Source: Sphaerochaetaceae bacterium
GTDB taxonomy: Bacteria; Spirochaetota; Spirochaetia; Sphaerochaetales; Sphaerochaetaceae
Direction: 5' to 3'
Assembly: GCA_028532915.1 (NCBI GenBank)
Contig: JAQQAI010000011.1
Coordinates: forward strand, 1 to 55,605
Length of the DNA stretch: 55,605 bases
Within the stretch, counting starts at the first letter, position 1. Each line of letters begins with the position of its first letter. Below the pieces are notes generated by a model. That model had not been told where the DNA came from. It saw only the letters and a program-made list of their open reading frames with translations, and made no database searches. The translations under genes were made by a program, and so were the position numbers. Below, piece after piece: positions 44,278-53,466 of this stretch.

Positions 44278-45456
44278 TTAGTGTATCAGAAAGAGGCTCT
44301 TCTGCCTCTTCGACAAAAAGAGAGCCCCGTCTCTGGTCACGAGTGCATTGTCTTCACTTATGATGGCCGGTCCCTCTTCGTACAGGATCGTAGGTTCTAT
44401 GGCGAAGACCATCCCCTCTTCGATCCTGCCGAGAGCATCAGAACCGTATTTCTTGTTCGGTGGGGCGAGGATGACGCCTCCGTCATGGACGGCACGGCCA
44501 ACCTGATGCCCTACTGCATGGAATATATTCTGATAACCGGCATCGAGAATGTGCTGTCTGGCGGCATGATCGACCTCCTGTCCCGTTGATCCGGGAACAA
44601 GAACTTCCATGGCTTTATCCACGGCCTCACAGATCGTCTCGAAAGCCCGCTGCATCGAGTCTGAGGCTCTTGTCTCCCCTTCTTTCAGGACATAGCAGGT
44701 ACGGGCGATATCGCTGTTGTATCCCATATACTCCACCGAGAAGTCGAAAATCAAATAATCTCCCTCACGGATTCGGGACTCTCCCGGCGGTCTGTGAGCG
44801 ATATTGTGTCTCATCACGATCGGCGGAGTGAGACTTCCGGTGATACCGTTGACCACATTCCTTTTGATCATCCCCTCTACGAACAGGTTTCCGATCTCGA
44901 TCTCGCTCATCCCCTTTTTCAGCTGAGCGAAGACCTCATCGTAGATCTCAAGCGTGATATCGATCGCTTTCTGTATATAGGAGACCTCCTGGGGTGACTT
45001 GATGCTTCTCAGTCTCTGCAGGAACTTCTCACTCGAACAGATTCTGTTCTCATATCTTTGACCGAGCATCTTCAGAAGAGACCGGTAGGAGCCGACAGTA
45101 AGACCGTCTGCAAGATGGTTGGTCTCGGAAAAGTTCAGTGCTATCATTTCGGGGGTGAACCTGTCGAGAAGCATCCTGACTTTGCTGGTCATATCATGAG
45201 ATCTGTAGGTGATCACTTCATCGAACAGGCCGCTTTCGACCACATCCTGGGCATCGATCGAACTTGTGACGGCGATGCATGTATCGGGTGTGATCATGAT
45301 GAGTGCATCTCCTACGATGGACAGGCCGAACAGGAGGGGCATGCACGGATCGCTTCCTTCTTTCGTTCTGATGATATAGCAGTCTATGCCCGACTCTTTC
45401 AGGTAGACTTTCGTCTGCTCTATCTTCTCTTTATGTAACTGATAAGATTCATTCAT
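44278..45456 (-). CDS. M24-family peptidase (pair B)
   Basis: 392-residue creatinase/Xaa-Pro peptidase-like protein. The metal ligands are Asp in FDFSV, Asp in NSDIAR, His in GHQVGRAVHDGG, Glu in IEPTI and Glu in SEDNA. The shared GLTVGSYRSL and GHQxGRxVHDGG segments show it is a close paralogue of the M24 gene at 46708-47892. It starts one base after the stop of the adjacent M20 gene, so the two form a unit. Likely cleaves Xaa-Pro-type or other modified dipeptides; specificity unknown. Confidence 0.85.
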   Translation of the reverse strand: MNESYQLHKEKIEQTKVYLKESGIDCYIIRTKEGSDPCMPLLFGLSIVGDALIMITPDTCIAVTSSIDAQDVVESGLFDEVITYRSHDMTSKVRMLLDRFTPEMIALNFSETNHLADGLTVGSYRSLLKMLGQRYENRICSSEKFLQRLRSIKSPQEVSYIQKAIDITLEIYDEVFAQLKKGMSEIEIGNLFVEGMIKRNVVNGITGSLTPPIVMRHNIAHRPPGESRIREGDYLIFDFSVEYMGYNSDIARTCYVLKEGETRASDSMQRAFETICEAVDKAMEVLVPGSTGQEVDHAARQHILDAGYQNIFHAVGHQVGRAVHDGGVILAPPNKKYGSDALGRIEEGMVFAIEPTILYEEGPAIISEDNALVTRDGALFLSKRQKSLFLIH

Positions 45457-45457
45457 C

Positions 45458-46711
45458 TCATTCTCCTTGAAGTGTCTGCAGTACGTCTGTGAACATCGCT
45501 GTTCCCCTGACGATGGTATCTCTGTCTATCCTTTCATCTGTCTGATGGACCAATGTGAGAATCTCTTTGAAACCGATGGTTGAGGATACGGGAGAAAACC
45601 CGTACACATCACAGCCATACTGTCCCAAAAACCTTCCGTCCGTCCTCCCCAGTGCGAATACCGGAAGTATCTCGAACGGTCCGAAATAAGAAGGAAGGAG
45701 GCTGCTCAGAGAATGATACACAGCAGTTTCGGTACTGCTGATGAATCCCGGCAGAAAATCTGTAATCTCCCACGTCACATCAAGATCCTTGATGATATCG
45801 TTCAGGATGCGTTTGGCATCTTCTATCGTCTTGCCCGGCAGAAGCTGCAGGGCGAACGAGAATTCGATATGATGCGGAAGCACGTTGATCTGCCGGCCGA
45901 TATCGTAAGTGTTGAGGATGATCGCATCATGACAGTTATAATGGGAAAAATGAGAAAGGAACATCTCCTCTGTTCCATCTGACATAATCCGGTCGAAAAG
46001 GTCACTCACCCCGTTCTCCTCTTTCGGGAACTCATAGGAGCTCAACCGGTCGATGAGTTCCGTGAAGATATCGACAGCCTTGTGTTCACTTATGAATGAT
46101 GAAGGTCCGCTGTCTCCGTCTATGGCGACTTTCACATCACAACGCCCTTTCTCTCCGAGCGTGCACAGATAGTACCCCCGGTTCTTATTCTCAATATAAA
46201 AACCGCCCCCTTCGTTGATGACCATCGCACCTTTGAACTGCTGTTCGTAGCGGTCGGCTATCTGTTTCATGCCGAATTCACTACCCTTCTCCTCATCAGC
46301 TGTTGCAACGAAATAGAGGGGACGATCCAGAGAGGACTCATCGGTGTTGATAAATGCTCCCAGTTCCATCGCAGTGAGATGCTTGGTATCTACCGTTCCC
46401 CGGCCGTAGATAACAGAATCGATCTCGTCGGCAGCAAATGGAGGATGAGACCATATCTGGCCTTCAGTACTGACAACGTCGAGATGAGAAATAAAGACAA
46501 CAGGAGCCTTTCCGTTTTGCGGTCCCTTTTCGGCGATGATGTTCGCTCTGTTTTCACCCGTCTCGATGACGGTATACTCAATACCGAATTCATCGAAGAT
46601 CTTGCCTATATAGGAGCACATCAATTTCTCGTTTCCGGGCGGATTGGTCGTATTGATTCTGATCATATCCTTGAATATCGATACGATCCGCTGTTCTGAT
46701 ATTCTCATCAT
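45458..46711 (-). CDS. M20-family peptidase (pair B)
   Basis: 417-residue zinc amidohydrolase of the ArgE/DapE/CPG2 family. Zinc and catalytic residues lie in SHLDVVS, GRGTVDTKH, DEEKGSEFG and INEGGGF. It lacks a signal peptide and is therefore cytoplasmic. Its ATG overlaps the stop of the upstream M24 gene (ATGA). It is a paralogue of the M20 gene at 47879-49162, sharing the RINTTNPPGNE opening. Confidence 0.85.
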   Translation of the reverse strand: MMRISEQRIVSIFKDMIRINTTNPPGNEKLMCSYIGKIFDEFGIEYTVIETGENRANIIAEKGPQNGKAPVVFISHLDVVSTEGQIWSHPPFAADEIDSVIYGRGTVDTKHLTAMELGAFINTDESSLDRPLYFVATADEEKGSEFGMKQIADRYEQQFKGAMVINEGGGFYIENKNRGYYLCTLGEKGRCDVKVAIDGDSGPSSFISEHKAVDIFTELIDRLSSYEFPKEENGVSDLFDRIMSDGTEEMFLSHFSHYNCHDAIILNTYDIGRQINVLPHHIEFSFALQLLPGKTIEDAKRILNDIIKDLDVTWEITDFLPGFISSTETAVYHSLSSLLPSYFGPFEILPVFALGRTDGRFLGQYGCDVYGFSPVSSTIGFKEILTLVHQTDERIDRDTIVRGTAMFTDVLQTLQGE

Positions 46712-47892
46712 GACCGCGACCTTCTGATGTAGTAGAGTTCCATCTGCCGCTCACTGAGAACTTTTGCTCCCTGCGGTGTCATCACGATATCCTCCTCGAC
46801 GATGAAAGAAGGCTTTCCGTCATCCTGAATGACTGTCGGTTCGATCGCATAGACTTCTCTATCTCTGACTTTCTGCCGTACGGCAGGACGGTCGGGATGG
46901 TCATAGCTGAGTGCGGTTCCCCCGTCATGCACCTGACGGCCGAGCTGATGGCCGCTCGCGTGACGGATAGTAGGATAACCTGATTGCTCTATCACATCTC
47001 TGCCGAGCTTGTCGACCTCCCATCCTTTCATCCCCGGCCTGATGCCGTCAATGATGGTTGAGACCGCTTTCAGTGTCGTCTCGAATGCTCTCAAAGACTG
47101 TTCATCGGCAACTTCTTCTCCTTCGGGAAGAACATAGAAGGAACGGGCGATGTCACTGCAGTAGCCGTTGTATCGTACGGAAAAATCCACAACGAGGATA
47201 TCGTTATCCTGAAGGATGTTCGCCGGATTCGGTTTTCTATGGGCCAGACCGCATCTCACGATACATATCAGAGGATAGCTGTACGGCTCATCGAATGCGT
47301 TGACAACACCCTGTTCTCTCATTCCCTTCACGAACAGCTCGCCGATGTCGGTCTCGCTCATGCCGACTGTGATCTCGTCTCTAACTTTCTTGTAGATGGT
47401 ACAGGTCTTGCGAACCGCGATCGATATCTGTTCGATCTCATAGTCACTTTTGATTGCCCTCAGATCCTGAATGAACGTTTCACTCGAGACTTCAATCTCT
47501 TTGAGAGTTTCCTTTCCGATGATGTTCTGCAGTTTCATATACTGACCGACAGTCAGTCCGTCGATGAGGTAATCGTGCTCACTTATGTTCAATGCGAGGC
47601 GCTTTACATTCAATGAATCAAAGAGTTCCTTGAAGGAGGCATCGAAATCATCGTTTGATTCGATCACTTCGAAGATTCCCATCTCAGTGTACATATTCGC
47701 ATCGGTACGTCCGGTGAGAACATAATGCTTTCCATCCGAACGAAAGAAAAAAGCGGTCTGCGCGACAACGTGGGCGGGAATCAGCAGAGGGAGGACCGTA
47801 TCGGAATCCTCCCGGGAGAGAATCAGGTAGGTGTCGATATTCTGCTCGTTCAACTTCTGTGTAAGCTGTACTATCTTCTCATTGTTGATCAT
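46708..47892 (-). CDS. M24-family peptidase (pair A)
   Basis: 394-residue M24 protein. Metal ligands lie in VDFSV, CSDIAR, GHQLGRQVHDGG, IEPTV and EEDIV. AGGAG lies six bases before the ATG, and the start overlaps the upstream M20 gene by 14 bases. With that gene it forms the first M20-M24 pair. The product should be cytoplasmic. It starts with a creatinase-like N-terminal domain that may set specificity. Confidence 0.85.
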   Translation of the reverse strand: MINNEKIVQLTQKLNEQNIDTYLILSREDSDTVLPLLIPAHVVAQTAFFFRSDGKHYVLTGRTDANMYTEMGIFEVIESNDDFDASFKELFDSLNVKRLALNISEHDYLIDGLTVGQYMKLQNIIGKETLKEIEVSSETFIQDLRAIKSDYEIEQISIAVRKTCTIYKKVRDEITVGMSETDIGELFVKGMREQGVVNAFDEPYSYPLICIVRCGLAHRKPNPANILQDNDILVVDFSVRYNGYCSDIARSFYVLPEGEEVADEQSLRAFETTLKAVSTIIDGIRPGMKGWEVDKLGRDVIEQSGYPTIRHASGHQLGRQVHDGGTALSYDHPDRPAVRQKVRDREVYAIEPTVIQDDGKPSFIVEEDIVMTPQGAKVLSERQMELYYIRRSRS

Positions 47893-49162
47893 GTGTTTCT
47901 CCTTTTAGGTAGCCCGACACCAGTTCCCCGATCACATCATGACAGAACGCGATCGAGTCGAGCGAGATTCTTTCATCGATACCGTGAATGAGCGGAAGGA
48001 TATGCGTGAAAGGCTCTGTCTTCACAAGCGGGGCGAATCCGAAGATATCGCAACCGAGCGGTTTGAGGAACTTCCCGTCATTCGACCCCGGCGTGACGAA
48101 TGGAAGCAGCGAGACGATCGAAGGATCTGCCTTCTGCAGTGATTGAAGCATCTTCTCTTTGAAGTTCTCGTCGGGAAACGATTCGTATCCTTTCGAGAAC
48201 TTCAGAAGGGAGATCTCTACAGGAAGGTCTTCGAGTGCCTGTTCGACTTTTCTCAAAAAAGAATCCTTCTCGACATCAGGAAGGAGTCTGCAGTCAAAGT
48301 CTGCAGATGCTCTGACCCCCGTTTCGAGTTCGGGGTTCCTTGCTCCTCCGTGAATCAGTGTCGCTGTCATGATCGATCTGCTCATCGTCTCGATCAGTCT
48401 CTTCGTGGCTTCGTCTGTACATGAACCGAAGATCGCCGAAAGAGATGTGGCCGTCGCTGAATGGACCGAATCGACATTCAGGTTCTGGATTCTTCTGACA
48501 GCTTCTATCAGATGACGATCGTGGCTCAGATCGGGAAAATACGGATTGAAAGTCCCGCTCTGTCTCACTTTCACCCGCAGGCGGCAGACCGATTTCTGTC
48601 CTGTCTCATACAGATAGTGGCACTGTCCGCTCTGATCATAGAGAGCGAAGCCGCCACCCTCGTTGAGAACGATCCTGTTCGAAAGCCGTTCTCTCATTCC
48701 CTCTTCTTCAAGAAGCATCTCAAGTCCGGAAGAACTGCCTCTTTCTTCATCTGAGGTGAAGATAAAGGTAATGCCTCTGGAAAATGTAGATACCTGCTGT
48801 GAGAGTTCTTCCATCAGAGCCATCGCGCATGCGATGAAATATTTCATATCGAGTGCACCGCGTCCATACATGACGCCGTCAACGATCTTTCCTTCCAGGG
48901 GATCATATTTCCAGTCGGACCGTTCGGCAATCACGGTATCCAGATGCCCCAGGAGGATGAGATCGTCTTTCGTCTGCGGTCCGAGATGTATGACGATGTT
49001 GCCTCTGTTGCCGTCATAGGTGAACAGCTGTGAGTCGAGCTTCAGGCAGTCAGCGTGTTCTTTGATGTACAATGCCGCCGCCAGTTCATTTCCCGGCGGA
49101 TTCTGCGTATCGATTCTGATGAGGTCCTGAAGGAACTCAATACTTGTCTTTCGTGGGTTCAT
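47879..49162 (-). CDS. M20-family peptidase (pair A)
   Basis: 427-residue zinc peptidase/deacylase-like protein. Motifs are LGHLDTV, GRGALDMKY, SDEERGSSSG and LNEGGGF. It begins with RIDTQNPPGNE, as pair B does. AGGAG lies five bases upstream of the ATG. It follows the binding-protein gene after a 76-base gap that contains a perfect 14-bp hairpin. Cytoplasmic; the substrate is probably a peptide or N-acyl amino acid imported by the transporter encoded here. Confidence 0.85.
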   Translation of the reverse strand: MNPRKTSIEFLQDLIRIDTQNPPGNELAAALYIKEHADCLKLDSQLFTYDGNRGNIVIHLGPQTKDDLILLGHLDTVIAERSDWKYDPLEGKIVDGVMYGRGALDMKYFIACAMALMEELSQQVSTFSRGITFIFTSDEERGSSSGLEMLLEEEGMRERLSNRIVLNEGGGFALYDQSGQCHYLYETGQKSVCRLRVKVRQSGTFNPYFPDLSHDRHLIEAVRRIQNLNVDSVHSATATSLSAIFGSCTDEATKRLIETMSRSIMTATLIHGGARNPELETGVRASADFDCRLLPDVEKDSFLRKVEQALEDLPVEISLLKFSKGYESFPDENFKEKMLQSLQKADPSIVSLLPFVTPGSNDGKFLKPLGCDIFGFAPLVKTEPFTHILPLIHGIDERISLDSIAFCHDVIGELVSGYLKGETHDQQ

Positions 49163-49176
49163 ACCCTCTCCTGAAA

Positions 49177-49206
49177 TACATACGGCAGAAGATTCTGCCG
49201 TATGTA
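49177..49206 (-). promoter_or_regulatory. stem-loop after the peptide-binding protein gene
   Basis: Perfect 14-bp inverted repeat TACATACGGCAGAA (49177-49190) with TTCTGCCGTATGTA (49193-49206) and a two-base centre. No T-tract follows on the minus strand. It probably protects the 3' end of the binding-protein message or partly terminates transcription. Confidence 0.7.
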
Positions 49207-49238
49207 ATAGTTAGTATGTATCAGGTCGGATATTCCGA

Positions 49239-50945
49239 CTATTTCAGATACCACAGATGAGAGTTCATCGTATAACCGCGGGTATCGGGAGTCAATCCGC
49301 CGATATTGTTACCGGCTACGATCGTCTCTGTCTTTCCTGCATAGGTGAACCAGGGAAGGTCTTCGGTCAGCTGTTCCGAGATCTTGTTCAGAATAGCTGC
49401 ACGGGCTTCCTGATCGGTCGTAACAGCCTGTTCGGCGAACCATTTCTGCACATCTTCGTTCTCATAATGATAGAAGTTCCAGAACGGATCATCGACGAAG
49501 TACTGTGCATATTCGTCAGGGTCTGATTCCTGGGCGAATCCGAGCAGGTATGCATCGAAGTTGGCATCACTTGCTGCCGTCTCTTTGTCGTAGGCTGAAG
49601 AGTTGGCAAGGTTACCGTTCGCGTCACTCTTTCTGAGCAGCACGTCGATGAGTGCACCGAAGTCCACAAGTTTCAGATTCACATCGACACCGGCTTTCTT
49701 CCACTGTTCCTTGAAGATTGCTGCCTGGGCTGAGCTGGATTCCGCATAGAACATCTCGATCGAAAGAGGTTCGCCGCCTTTTTCGTAGATACCCGTCGAG
49801 CTGTTCATCGTATAGCCGACAGATTCGATCATGCTCTTCGCTTTCTCAACATCGTAGGTATAGGGATTGTCGTTGGCACTGTCTGCAGGAGTTCCTTTGG
49901 GGAACACGGAGTCGTGAGCGTAACCGGTAACACCGTAGGCACCGTCAACGAGTGCATCTTTGTTCGTCGCATATGCGAGAGCCTGACGGATCGTCTTGTT
50001 GAACACAGGCCGGTCACCCTTCGTGTCTTCAGCTCTTCCCGGTCCTGTAAGGAAACCGACATAGTCGACACTGGCCATAGGATAGGTGTAGAGAGTGAAG
50101 TTGGGATCATCTTTGAAAGTATTGTATCCTTCCTCTTCTACTTCCAGCATATCGATCTCGCCTGTCTGAAGCTGAGTGGTCAAAGCGACCAGTTCACCGA
50201 ATTTGACGATGATTGAATCGACTTTGGGTTCACCTTTGAAGTAGGAAGCATTCTTCTCGAGTGAGATAGAAGTACCTACTTTCCATTCGGTCACTTTGAA
50301 AGGACCGGTTCCGACAGGTGCAGAATTATATGGCTCTTTTTCCAGCTCGCCGATGTTGAAGTCTTTGATGTAATGTTCGGGAAGGATCTGGATGTACAGA
50401 CCGGGCAGGAATGTTGCACTCGGGTGTTTGATTTTGATGGTGACAGTCATTTTGTCATCACTGAGTGTGATACCGCTGATATCACCTTCGGGATTTTCTT
50501 TGAACTCGTCTACACCGACGATCTGGTCGACACGGTCGACGCCGCCTGCGTAATCGGGATGTGCAAGCATCTTCAAAGTGGCGACCACGTCATCACCGTC
50601 GAATTTCTCCCCATCATGCCAGGTGACGTTCTTTGCCAGATTGAAGGTATAAGTGACCTGGTCATCTGCTATCGAGAACGATTCGGCCAATGAACCTACT
50701 ATCATGCCATCTTCGTCCGGTTCAACGAAATTGTCGAACACCATATTGGTGACGATCGAATCCTGTCTGCTCGGGAAGTAGAGAGGGTTCAATGTTCTGG
50801 GAGCACTGTTGCTGCCGATAATGATAGGACCGCTGCTCTGTGCGGTATCCGTGGTGCTTTCCGCATTACCTCCGGCGAAAACCATCGCAGGCAGTGCGAG
50901 AAGGAGCATCGCTGTTATCAGCAGGAATCCGTTCAATCTCTTCAT
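49239..50945 (-). CDS. peptide ABC transporter substrate-binding protein (family 5)
   Basis: 568-residue periplasmic OppA/DppA-like protein with signal peptide MKRLNGFLLITAMLLLALPA and no lipobox. SBP_bac_5 features include NLAKNVTWHDGEKFDGDDV near residue 105 and VGTGPFKVTEW near residue 190. GGAGG lies eight bases before the ATG; an ATG 16 codons earlier lacks a ribosome-binding site. Feeds the DppBCDF-type importer encoded 5 kb further downstream in the same operon. Confidence 0.9.
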   Translation of the reverse strand: MKRLNGFLLITAMLLLALPAMVFAGGNAESTTDTAQSSGPIIIGSNSAPRTLNPLYFPSRQDSIVTNMVFDNFVEPDEDGMIVGSLAESFSIADDQVTYTFNLAKNVTWHDGEKFDGDDVVATLKMLAHPDYAGGVDRVDQIVGVDEFKENPEGDISGITLSDDKMTVTIKIKHPSATFLPGLYIQILPEHYIKDFNIGELEKEPYNSAPVGTGPFKVTEWKVGTSISLEKNASYFKGEPKVDSIIVKFGELVALTTQLQTGEIDMLEVEEEGYNTFKDDPNFTLYTYPMASVDYVGFLTGPGRAEDTKGDRPVFNKTIRQALAYATNKDALVDGAYGVTGYAHDSVFPKGTPADSANDNPYTYDVEKAKSMIESVGYTMNSSTGIYEKGGEPLSIEMFYAESSSAQAAIFKEQWKKAGVDVNLKLVDFGALIDVLLRKSDANGNLANSSAYDKETAASDANFDAYLLGFAQESDPDEYAQYFVDDPFWNFYHYENEDVQKWFAEQAVTTDQEARAAILNKISEQLTEDLPWFTYAGKTETIVAGNNIGGLTPDTRGYTMNSHLWYLK

Positions 50946-51029
50946 TTGCTTTTCCTCCATTAGAAAATTTCTTTCTATCCATAATAGGTTCATCCGTAAA
51001 GACAGACCTGATTAAGATCCATATTACTG

Positions 51030-52223
51030 TTAAAGAGTCTCGAGCCACCTTTCCAGACGGTCGAGAGCTTCGCGCAGAATGGCCGCACTTGTTGCGAAAC
51101 AGATTCTGACATACCCTTCCGCACCGGGACCGAAGAACCGGGAGACTCCCGGAACCACGGCGAGTTTCCCTTCATCTTTGAGCCTCTGTGTGAACTCGGT
51201 TGAGCTCAGACCGGTCTTCGTGATATCGACGAAGAACATATAGGTCGCCTGAGGCCGCAGGCAGCTCAGATTCTTCATTCTGTTGATCCGCTCATATCCG
51301 TAATCTCTGTTGGCTGTCAGATGTGTAAGGAAGGCTTCGACCCAGTACCGGCTTTTATCAAGGGCGGCCTGTGCTCCGATCTGCGACAGAGAACTGATGC
51401 CGCCGGCTGTCGTAAGAACCTGGGATTTCTCCACTATCGTCTCGAAGATCTTCTCATCATGTGCATAGACCGCTCCGGCACGAAGGCCGGCGACCCCGAA
51501 GCTCTTGGAGAAACCGAAGACACTGAGCGTCTTTCTGTTGCGCTCTTTTCCCAGAGAGAGGATGGAAGTGAACTTCGACTCCTTGTACACGATATCGGAC
51601 CAGATCTCATCGTTCATGATGTAGAGATCATATTTGTTCGCGAGAGACAGGATATGTTCGAGATCCTCTGGAGTATAGACTATCCCGAGAGGGTTGTGCG
51701 GATTACACAGACAGATCATCTTCGTTTTTGCCGTGATATATTCTTCGAGGTGGTACAGATCGATTCTGTTGTTTACCACACGTGCCGGGAACAATGAGAT
51801 CGAGGCTCCGGCGGCCAGAGAAGATTCTCTGAACAGATAATCGACCGGATCGAATACGATAACCTCATCGCCTTTATCGAGTACGCTTTCGGCTATGATA
51901 TACATGCCTCTCGCTGCGCTGTCGATGGGAAGAACCAGTGAAGGATCCACATTCTCGTTCTTGTATGTGTTGAGGTAATCGGCGACCGATTCTTTGAAAG
52001 ACTGAAGTCCGCTGTGAGGGGTATATGACAGATATCCGTCCTGAAGGTAATCGATGATTGACTGCGTGATCTCCTTTGCGACAGGGAAATCGGGATCGGC
52101 GGCGGTGAGAGGGATTACACCCTCATCTACCTCAGCCCATCTGCCATTATAGGCTTTCTGTCTCAGCGCATTAAGATTCACATTGGAATCATCGAAAAGA
52201 TTATCAGTACTATTGTTATTCAT
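51030..52223 (-). CDS. MalY/PatB-type PLP enzyme (cystathionine beta-lyase/aminotransferase)
   Basis: 397-residue fold-type I PLP enzyme. The PLP lysine is in FGFSKSFGVAGLRAG near residue 233; PLTAADPDFPVA near residue 38 and CNPHNPLG near residue 166 are typical of the MalY/PatB group, which often cleave C-S bonds by beta-elimination and yield 2-aminoacrylate. That fits the ridA gene in the operon. The first gene of the 14-kb operon, read from the promoter at 52255-52283. Start is ATG with AAGG six bases upstream; an in-frame TTG two codons earlier is less likely. Confidence 0.85.
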   Translation of the reverse strand: MNNNSTDNLFDDSNVNLNALRQKAYNGRWAEVDEGVIPLTAADPDFPVAKEITQSIIDYLQDGYLSYTPHSGLQSFKESVADYLNTYKNENVDPSLVLPIDSAARGMYIIAESVLDKGDEVIVFDPVDYLFRESSLAAGASISLFPARVVNNRIDLYHLEEYITAKTKMICLCNPHNPLGIVYTPEDLEHILSLANKYDLYIMNDEIWSDIVYKESKFTSILSLGKERNRKTLSVFGFSKSFGVAGLRAGAVYAHDEKIFETIVEKSQVLTTAGGISSLSQIGAQAALDKSRYWVEAFLTHLTANRDYGYERINRMKNLSCLRPQATYMFFVDITKTGLSSTEFTQRLKDEGKLAVVPGVSRFFGPGAEGYVRICFATSAAILREALDRLERWLETL

Positions 52224-52254
52224 ATACAACCTTTTTTATTCAATAATTTGCATA

Positions 52255-52283
52255 AATATACACCAAGGATAAAAGAGTGTCAA
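52255..52283 (-). promoter_or_regulatory. promoter of the peptide/amino-acid operon
   Basis: Minus-strand TTGACA (52283-52278), a 17-base spacer and TATATT (52260-52255), near consensus. The predicted start is about 52248, giving a 25-base leader. AT-rich DNA upstream of the -35 could act as an UP element. Confidence 0.8.
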
Positions 52284-52406
52284 TTATTTCTTAATTTTCG
52301 CATAATATAATAATTTTTTCTCATTTTTTACCTAAATGCATTCTCAAAATCTCCCTTTTCATCAGTTTTCTTCGCGAATTAAAGAAAATGCCTCAAAAAA
52401 AACGGG

Positions 52407-52435
52407 TTGCCATACGTTTCGACACCAAGTAAGAT
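52407..52435 (+). promoter_or_regulatory. promoter of the Gfo/Idh/MocA gene
   Basis: TTGCCA (52407-52412), a 17-base spacer and TAAGAT (52430-52435), 24 bases before the ATG. Confidence 0.55.
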
Positions 52436-52459
52436 TGCGGCATAATGAGGAGTTTTATT

Positions 52460-53428
52460 ATGAATATCGGAATAATCGGAGCCGGAGGCATCGCAAAGAA
52501 GATGGCCCGGACTGTGAACGAGATGGATGATGCTGTTCTGTATTCGATCGCATCACGCTCAATTGAAAAAGCAGAAAGTTTCGCCGGGGAATTCGATGTC
52601 GAGAAAGCATACGGATCCTACGAGCAGCTTGTATCGGATGACAAGGTCGATCTGATATATGTCGCAACCCCCCACTCTCACCATTTCGAGCACATGAAAC
52701 TGGCTCTGGAACATGATAAACCGGTTCTCTGTGAAAAGGCATTCACAGTGAATGCGAAACAGGCAAAGGAGATTCTTCAGATCTCCAAAGAACGCAATGT
52801 TCTCGTCGCAGAGGCGATCTGGACCCGGTATCTTCCTTCACGGAAGATGATTGATGATCTTATCGATTCGAAGATCATAGGAGAGGTTAAAAGTGTCACC
52901 GCCAATCTCGGGTACGTGATAGATCATGTTCCCCGTCTCGCCCAGCCATCCCTTGCCGGCGGGGCCCTGCTGGATGTCGGAGTCTATACGATCAATTTTG
53001 CGATGATGGTTCTGGGTAATGCATATGAGAACATCTTCAGCGCGGCGACTTTCACCGAAACGGGCGTCGATGCACAAAACAGCATCACGCTGACTTATCC
53101 GAAAATGGTCACAGCTATACTTCACTCTTCCCAGCTGGCATTAACCGATCGCCGCGGAATGATCTTCGGTACAAAAGGATTCATCGAGGTCGAGAACATC
53201 AACAATCCCGAAAGAATCAGAGTCTTCGACAAAAACTACGAACTATTACAGGATCTTCAGGTCCCGCCGCAGATCACAGGATTCGAATATCAGGTGAGAG
53301 CCTGTATGGAAGCGATCAGAAAGGGATCTGTCGAATGCGAACAGATGCCCCACAGTGAGATCCTCAAGGTCATGGAGACGATGGACATGATCAGGGCTCA
53401 GTGGAACATGACCTATCCGTTCGAATAG
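52460..53428 (+). CDS. Gfo/Idh/MocA-family NAD(P)-dependent oxidoreductase
   Basis: 322-residue dehydrogenase with an N-terminal Rossmann fold (GIIGAGGIAKKMA) and the family's EK motif written CEKAFTVN near residue 89. The region RYLPSRKMIDDL and GGALLDVGVY near residue 172 resemble dihydrodiol dehydrogenase-like members. GAGGAG lies seven bases before the chosen ATG; an ATG five codons earlier has none. Transcribed divergently from the peptide operon. The substrate, probably a sugar or cyclitol, is unknown. Confidence 0.88.
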   Translation: MNIGIIGAGGIAKKMARTVNEMDDAVLYSIASRSIEKAESFAGEFDVEKAYGSYEQLVSDDKVDLIYVATPHSHHFEHMKLALEHDKPVLCEKAFTVNAKQAKEILQISKERNVLVAEAIWTRYLPSRKMIDDLIDSKIIGEVKSVTANLGYVIDHVPRLAQPSLAGGALLDVGVYTINFAMMVLGNAYENIFSAATFTETGVDAQNSITLTYPKMVTAILHSSQLALTDRRGMIFGTKGFIEVENINNPERIRVFDKNYELLQDLQVPPQITGFEYQVRACMEAIRKGSVECEQMPHSEILKVMETMDMIRAQWNMTYPFE

Positions 53429-53437
53429 ACTTTTCCT

Positions 53438-53466
53438 GTCACGTCGCAGGTCCCCTGTGACGTGAC
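53438..53466. repeat. long imperfect palindrome after the oxidoreductase gene
   Basis: GTCACGTCGCAGG (53438-53450) pairs with CCTGTGACGTGAC (53454-53466), a 13-bp stem with one G-T pair and a 3-base loop. The plus strand has no T-tract afterwards. It may be a weak terminator or a protein-binding site. Confidence 0.6.

Noticed and set aside
44278-49162. Ectoine-degradation reading of the M24 and M20 genes (DoeA is an M24 relative)
   Set aside because: DoeB belongs to a different (AstE/AspA) family, no other ectoine catabolic genes are present, and the transporter is of the peptide type.
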